NCBI RefSeq assembly: GCF_000017505.1
Contig: NC_009675.1
Span: 3,357,001-3,421,000, forward strand
From: Anaeromyxobacter sp. Fw109-5
GTDB taxonomy: Bacteria > Myxococcota > Myxococcia > Myxococcales > Anaeromyxobacteraceae
DNA: 64,000 bases
Direction: 5' to 3'
How positions within the stretch are numbered: the stretch's first letter is position 1; each line of letters opens with the position of its first letter. Positions 60,821-64,000 of this stretch are shown here, one piece after another. The notes beneath the pieces are model-generated. The model saw only the letters and a program-made list of their open reading frames with translations. It was not told where the DNA came from and did not search any database. The translations under genes were made by a program, and so were the position numbers.

Positions 60821-60957
60821 GACCCTTTCGGCAACCTCCGTCCCGACAGTCGACCCACCAAGTGCCCGAAGGGGAGCCGCCAGCGGGTGAGGCAGGGTGT
60901 GCGGCGCTCGCCCGCCAGGGTTGCGCCGCGTCCTCGTGGCGTGGTGTGTGGTCCCTC

Positions 60958-61611
60958 GTGCGAACGCTCGACGAGCTCGTGACATTCGTGCGCGAGCGAA
61001 CCGCGCCCGCCCCCGTGCCGCTCGTGCCCGAGATCGTGCTTCACCAGGCGAGCGAGCTGACGCCGCTGTGGCACGCGACGGCGGCCGAGCTGGCGGGGTG
61101 GGACGACTCGCCGTTCTGGGCGTTCCCCTGGGCGGGCGGGCAGGCGCTCGCGCGCCACCTGCTCGATCACCCGGAGCTCGTCCGTGGCCGGTCCGTCGCC
61201 GACTTCGCGACGGGCAGCGGCCTCGTCGCCTTCGCGGCCCTGCGCGCCGGCGCGGCGCGGGTGCTCGCCCTCGACCTCGACCCGTTCTGCGAGGCGGCGG
61301 TCCGGGCGAACGCGGCGCTGAACGGGGTCGCGCCCGAGTTCCGCGCCGGCGACGCGATCGGCGACGCGCTGCCGGGGGTGGAGGTGCTGCTCGCCGGCGA
61401 CGTCTTCTACGAGCGATCGCTCGCCGCCCGGAGCACGGCCTGGTTCCGCGCCCTCGCCGCTCGAGGCGTGCGGGTCCTGGCAGGCGACGCCGGCCGCACC
61501 TACGCGCCGCCCGCCGGGTTCGAGGACCTGGCCAGCTACGACGTTCCCACCAGCCTGGAGATCGAGGACGGTCCCTCGCGCCGCGCGCGCGTGCTCGCGT
61601 TCCTGGCCTGA
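60958..61611 (+). CDS. ETF-beta/METTL20-type protein lysine methyltransferase
   Basis: 217 residues from GTG 60958. The class I methyltransferase core reads PFWAFPWAGGQALARHLLDHPELVRG (52-77), motif I VADFATGSGLVAFAAL (80-95) and LLAGDVFYERS near 145-155. Bacterial relatives methylate lysines of the electron-transfer flavoprotein beta subunit next to its AMP site. No etf genes are in the window, so the target is inferred. It lies 66 bp upstream of the OPT transporter. Confidence 0.78.
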   Translation: MRTLDELVTFVRERTAPAPVPLVPEIVLHQASELTPLWHATAAELAGWDDSPFWAFPWAGGQALARHLLDHPELVRGRSVADFATGSGLVAFAALRAGAARVLALDLDPFCEAAVRANAALNGVAPEFRAGDAIGDALPGVEVLLAGDVFYERSLAARSTAWFRALAARGVRVLAGDAGRTYAPPAGFEDLASYDVPTSLEIEDGPSRRARVLAFLA

Positions 61612-61677
61612 GCGTCCCGCCCCGGTCGGCGCCGCGCGGGCGGCGCGTCCGCCGGTCGGGTGTTAGGCTCCGCGGCC

Positions 61678-63495
61678 ATGCTCGACGTCTCCGCCCCGCC
61701 CGGCCCCGAGGATCCCGAGCGCCGCTGGCTCGCCGAGGTCTATCAGCCGGACGCCCGCCAGCTGACGCTCCGCGCCGCGCTGGCGGGCTGCGCGCTCGGA
61801 GCGGTGATGGCGCTCTCGAACCTCTACGTCATCCTCAAGACGGGGTGGAGCCTCGGCGTCACGATCACCGCCTGCATCCTCGCGTTCGCCTTCTTCCGGG
61901 CGGCGCGCGCCGCCGGGCTCGCGCGGACGGAGTTCGGCCCGCTCGAGAACAACGCGATGGCCTCCGTCGCCTCGTCCGCGGGGTACATGACCGGCGGCGG
62001 GAACATGGCGGCGCTCCCCGCGCTCCTGATGCTCACGGGCGCGCGCCCGGACGCGCTCCCGCTCGTCGCCTGGTTCGCGACGATCGCGGCCCTGGGCGTC
62101 TTCGTCGCCATCCCCATCAAGCGCCAGCTCGTGAACCGCGAGCAGCTCCCGTTCCCGACCGGCACCGCGACGGCGGAGACGATCCGGGCCCTCCACGGCG
62201 ACGCCTCGAGCGGCAAGGCGCGGCTCCTCGGCGGCGCGGCGCTGCTCGGCGCGGCGCTGGCCTGGCTGAAGGACGCGCCCGCCGCCTGGACGCCTCTGCG
62301 ACTCCCCGCGACGCTCGGCCTCCCCTTCTCGATCGCAGGGCTCCCCGCCGCGCGCTGGGGGCTCGCCGCCGAGACCTCGCTCCTGCTCGTCGGCTCGGGC
62401 GCGCTCGTCTCCTTCCGCACCGGCTGGTCCATGCTCCTCGGCGCGTTCCTCACCTACGGCGTCCTCGCGCCGGCGATGGTCGCGCGCGGCGCCATCGAGG
62501 CGGTCACCTACCGCGCCATCGTCCAGTGGACGCTCTGGGGCGGCGCCGCACTGCTCGTCAGCTCGGGCCTGCTCACCTTCGCCCTGCAGTGGCGGAGCGT
62601 CGTCGCGTCGCTCGGCGGCCTCGGGCGCGCGGTGCGCGGCGGCGACCGCGGCGACCCGCTCGCCGCCGTCGAGGCGCCGGCGTCCTGGTTCGTCGGGGGG
62701 CTGCTGGTGCTCGGTCCGGCGGTCGTGCTGCTCATGCGCGCGCTGTTCGGGATCCCGCTCTGGGTGGGCGCGCTCACCGTCCCCCTCGCGGTCGTGCTGG
62801 GGTTCATGGCGGCGCGCATCACCGGCGAGACGGACACCACGCCGACGAAGGCGTTCGGGCCGCTCACGCAGCTCCTGTACGGCGGGCTCCTCCCCGGCCA
62901 GCTCGTGCCGAACCTGATGGGGGCGAACGTGACGGGGGGCATCGGCCTCCACGCGGCGGATCTCCTCACCGACCTCAAGAGCGGCTACCTCCTCGGCGCG
63001 CGCCCCCGCCCCCAGCTCGCGGCGCAGCTCCTCGGCACGATCGTCGGGGCGGCGGCGATCGTGCCGGTGTTCGACCTGCTCGTGCCGGACGCGAGCGTGC
63101 TCGGCTCGGAGAAGTTCCCCGCCCCCGCCTCCCAGGTGTGGGCGGGCGTCTCGCGCGTCCTCGCGGCTGGCGTCGGCGCGCTCCACCCGACGGCGCGGGT
63201 GGCGATCGCCGCCGGCGCGGCGCTCGGAGCGGCGCTGGTCCTGCTCGAGCGCCTCCTGCCGGCCCGGGCGCGCGCGTTCGTGCCGACCGCCTCGGGCCTC
63301 GGCCTCGCCATGGTCATCCCGGGCACGAGCTCGATCGCGATCTTCGTCGGCGCGACGCTCGCCGACGCCCTGCGGAGGACGCGGCCGGCGCTCGCGGACG
63401 CGGCCGTGCTCCCCGTGGCGTCCGGGCTGATCGCCGGCGAGAGCCTCATGGGCATCGTCGTGGCGATCGTGCTCGCGCTGGGGCTCGGCGGGTGA
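61678..63495 (+). CDS. OPT-family oligopeptide/metal-chelate transporter
   Basis: 605 residues from ATG 61678, about 14-16 membrane helices. OPT family signs: LSNLYVILKTGWSLGVTIT, FGPLENNAMASVASSAGYMTGGGN (two internal repeats) and ITGETDTTPTKAFGPLTQLLYGG. It imports small peptides or iron-siderophore chelates by proton symport. The substrate is unknown. The second PfkB-type gene begins 4 bp after its stop. Confidence 0.85.
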   Translation: MLDVSAPPGPEDPERRWLAEVYQPDARQLTLRAALAGCALGAVMALSNLYVILKTGWSLGVTITACILAFAFFRAARAAGLARTEFGPLENNAMASVASSAGYMTGGGNMAALPALLMLTGARPDALPLVAWFATIAALGVFVAIPIKRQLVNREQLPFPTGTATAETIRALHGDASSGKARLLGGAALLGAALAWLKDAPAAWTPLRLPATLGLPFSIAGLPAARWGLAAETSLLLVGSGALVSFRTGWSMLLGAFLTYGVLAPAMVARGAIEAVTYRAIVQWTLWGGAALLVSSGLLTFALQWRSVVASLGGLGRAVRGGDRGDPLAAVEAPASWFVGGLLVLGPAVVLLMRALFGIPLWVGALTVPLAVVLGFMAARITGETDTTPTKAFGPLTQLLYGGLLPGQLVPNLMGANVTGGIGLHAADLLTDLKSGYLLGARPRPQLAAQLLGTIVGAAAIVPVFDLLVPDASVLGSEKFPAPASQVWAGVSRVLAAGVGALHPTARVAIAAGAALGAALVLLERLLPARARAFVPTASGLGLAMVIPGTSSIAIFVGATLADALRRTRPALADAAVLPVASGLIAGESLMGIVVAIVLALGLGG

Positions 63496-63499
63496 CCCC

Positions 63500-64000
63500 G
63501 TGAGCGCGGCGAGACCGGTCGCGGTCGTGTGCGGGAACGTGACGCTCGATCGCGTCGGGGCCGGGCTCGTGCCGGGCGGCTCGGCGTGGTACGCGGCGCA
63601 CACCCTGCGCGCGCTCGGCGCGGACGCGCGGGTGCTCACCTCGTCCGGCGCCGACTACCCGAGGGAGGCGCTCGCGGGCGTGGAGGCGCGGATCGCCCCC
63701 GCGCCGCGCACCACGCTGTTCGTGAACGTGCACGCACCCGGCGGCGAGCGCACGCAGCGGGTCGAGGCCGCCGCGCCGCCGCTCGATCCCGCCTCGCTGC
63801 CCGCGGAGTGGCGTGGGGCGGACGTGCTCCACCTCGCCCCGGTGCTGGGCGAGCTCTCGCCGCGCGCCTTCGCCGACGTCGCCGGCGCGGGGCGGGTCGG
63901 CCTGGGCGTGCAGGGGCTCGTGCGGGCGGTGGCACCCGACGGCGCGGTGCTGCAGCCGCGCTGGTCCTTCGCGCCCGAGGACCTCGCCGGCGTGACCGCC
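63500..64000 (+). CDS. PfkB-family kinase-like protein, partial
   Basis: 167 residues from GTG 63500 to the window end. It reads MSAARPVAVVCGNVTLDRVGAGLVPGGSAWYAAHTLRALGADARVLTSSGADYP, the ribokinase-fold N-terminus with a GGSAWYAA substrate loop. The C-terminal GAGD signature lies outside the window. It probably phosphorylates a small sugar or nucleoside. It starts 4 bp after the OPT stop, so co-transcription is likely. Confidence 0.7.
   Translation, partial: MSAARPVAVVCGNVTLDRVGAGLVPGGSAWYAAHTLRALGADARVLTSSGADYPREALAGVEARIAPAPRTTLFVNVHAPGGERTQRVEAAAPPLDPASLPAEWRGADVLHLAPVLGELSPRAFADVAGAGRVGLGVQGLVRAVAPDGAVLQPRWSFAPEDLAGVTA

Overview
The window is very GC-rich (about three quarters G+C by eye) and densely coded. 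GTG starts are frequent, and neighbouring genes often overlap by four bases (ATGA or GTGA). The gene mix includes PilZ proteins, hybrid sensor kinases, a Hanks-type kinase, secreted c-type cytochromes, TRAP transport with a glycolate/D-lactate oxidase, and an HNH-family gene. This points to a Myxococcota (deltaproteobacterial) chromosome, most like Anaeromyxobacter. That assignment is inference from gene content. I see no rRNA, tRNA, CRISPR array, prophage or insertion sequence.

Layout. 1-2.0 kb (minus): a truncated ICMT-like methyltransferase and a PilZ-acyltransferase fusion. 2.3-13.3 kb (plus): a SerA-like dehydrogenase, an M49-like zinc peptidase lipoprotein, an amino-acid permease, an exported methyltransferase, and a 1,746-residue acetyl-CoA-carboxylase-like protein whose biotin carboxylase part looks inactive. 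13.4-16 kb (minus): a PfkB kinase and a DEAD-box helicase. 16.1-17.9 kb (plus): two c-type cytochromes. 17.9-19.7 kb (minus): a flavin-domain/GAF/winged-helix regulator coupled to a second flavin-domain protein. 19.9-21.4 kb (plus): a Ser/Thr kinase. 21.5-29.4 kb (minus): one six-gene unit, dctP-dctQ-dctM-glcD-glcE-glcF, which would import and oxidise a 2-hydroxy acid.

29.7-39.2 kb (minus) is a single 3,138-residue secreted protein made of 25 Calx-beta-like repeats of two alternating kinds. A PrsW-type intramembrane protease is transcribed away from it. It is followed by an esterase, a small acetyltransferase and a hybrid histidine kinase. 44.4-46.6 kb holds the threonine degradation pair kbl-tdh. 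46.7-53.6 kb holds small single genes: a tautomerase, an SRPBCC protein, a cysteine-motif PAS kinase, a TPR protein, a ChaN-like lipoprotein and a B12/radical SAM enzyme. 53.7-58.0 kb is an operon of DUF2868, a DUF3482 GTPase, a small protein and a YegS-like lipid kinase. 58.3-59.4 kb is a frameshifted HNH endonuclease gene. The window ends with a PilZ protein, an ETF-beta-type lysine methyltransferase, an OPT transporter and the start of a second PfkB kinase.

The most interesting items are the carboxylase that keeps its biotin and carboxyltransferase parts but has lost the ATP-grasp core, the flavin/GAF/winged-helix regulator, and the giant repeat protein with A/B higher-order repeats.
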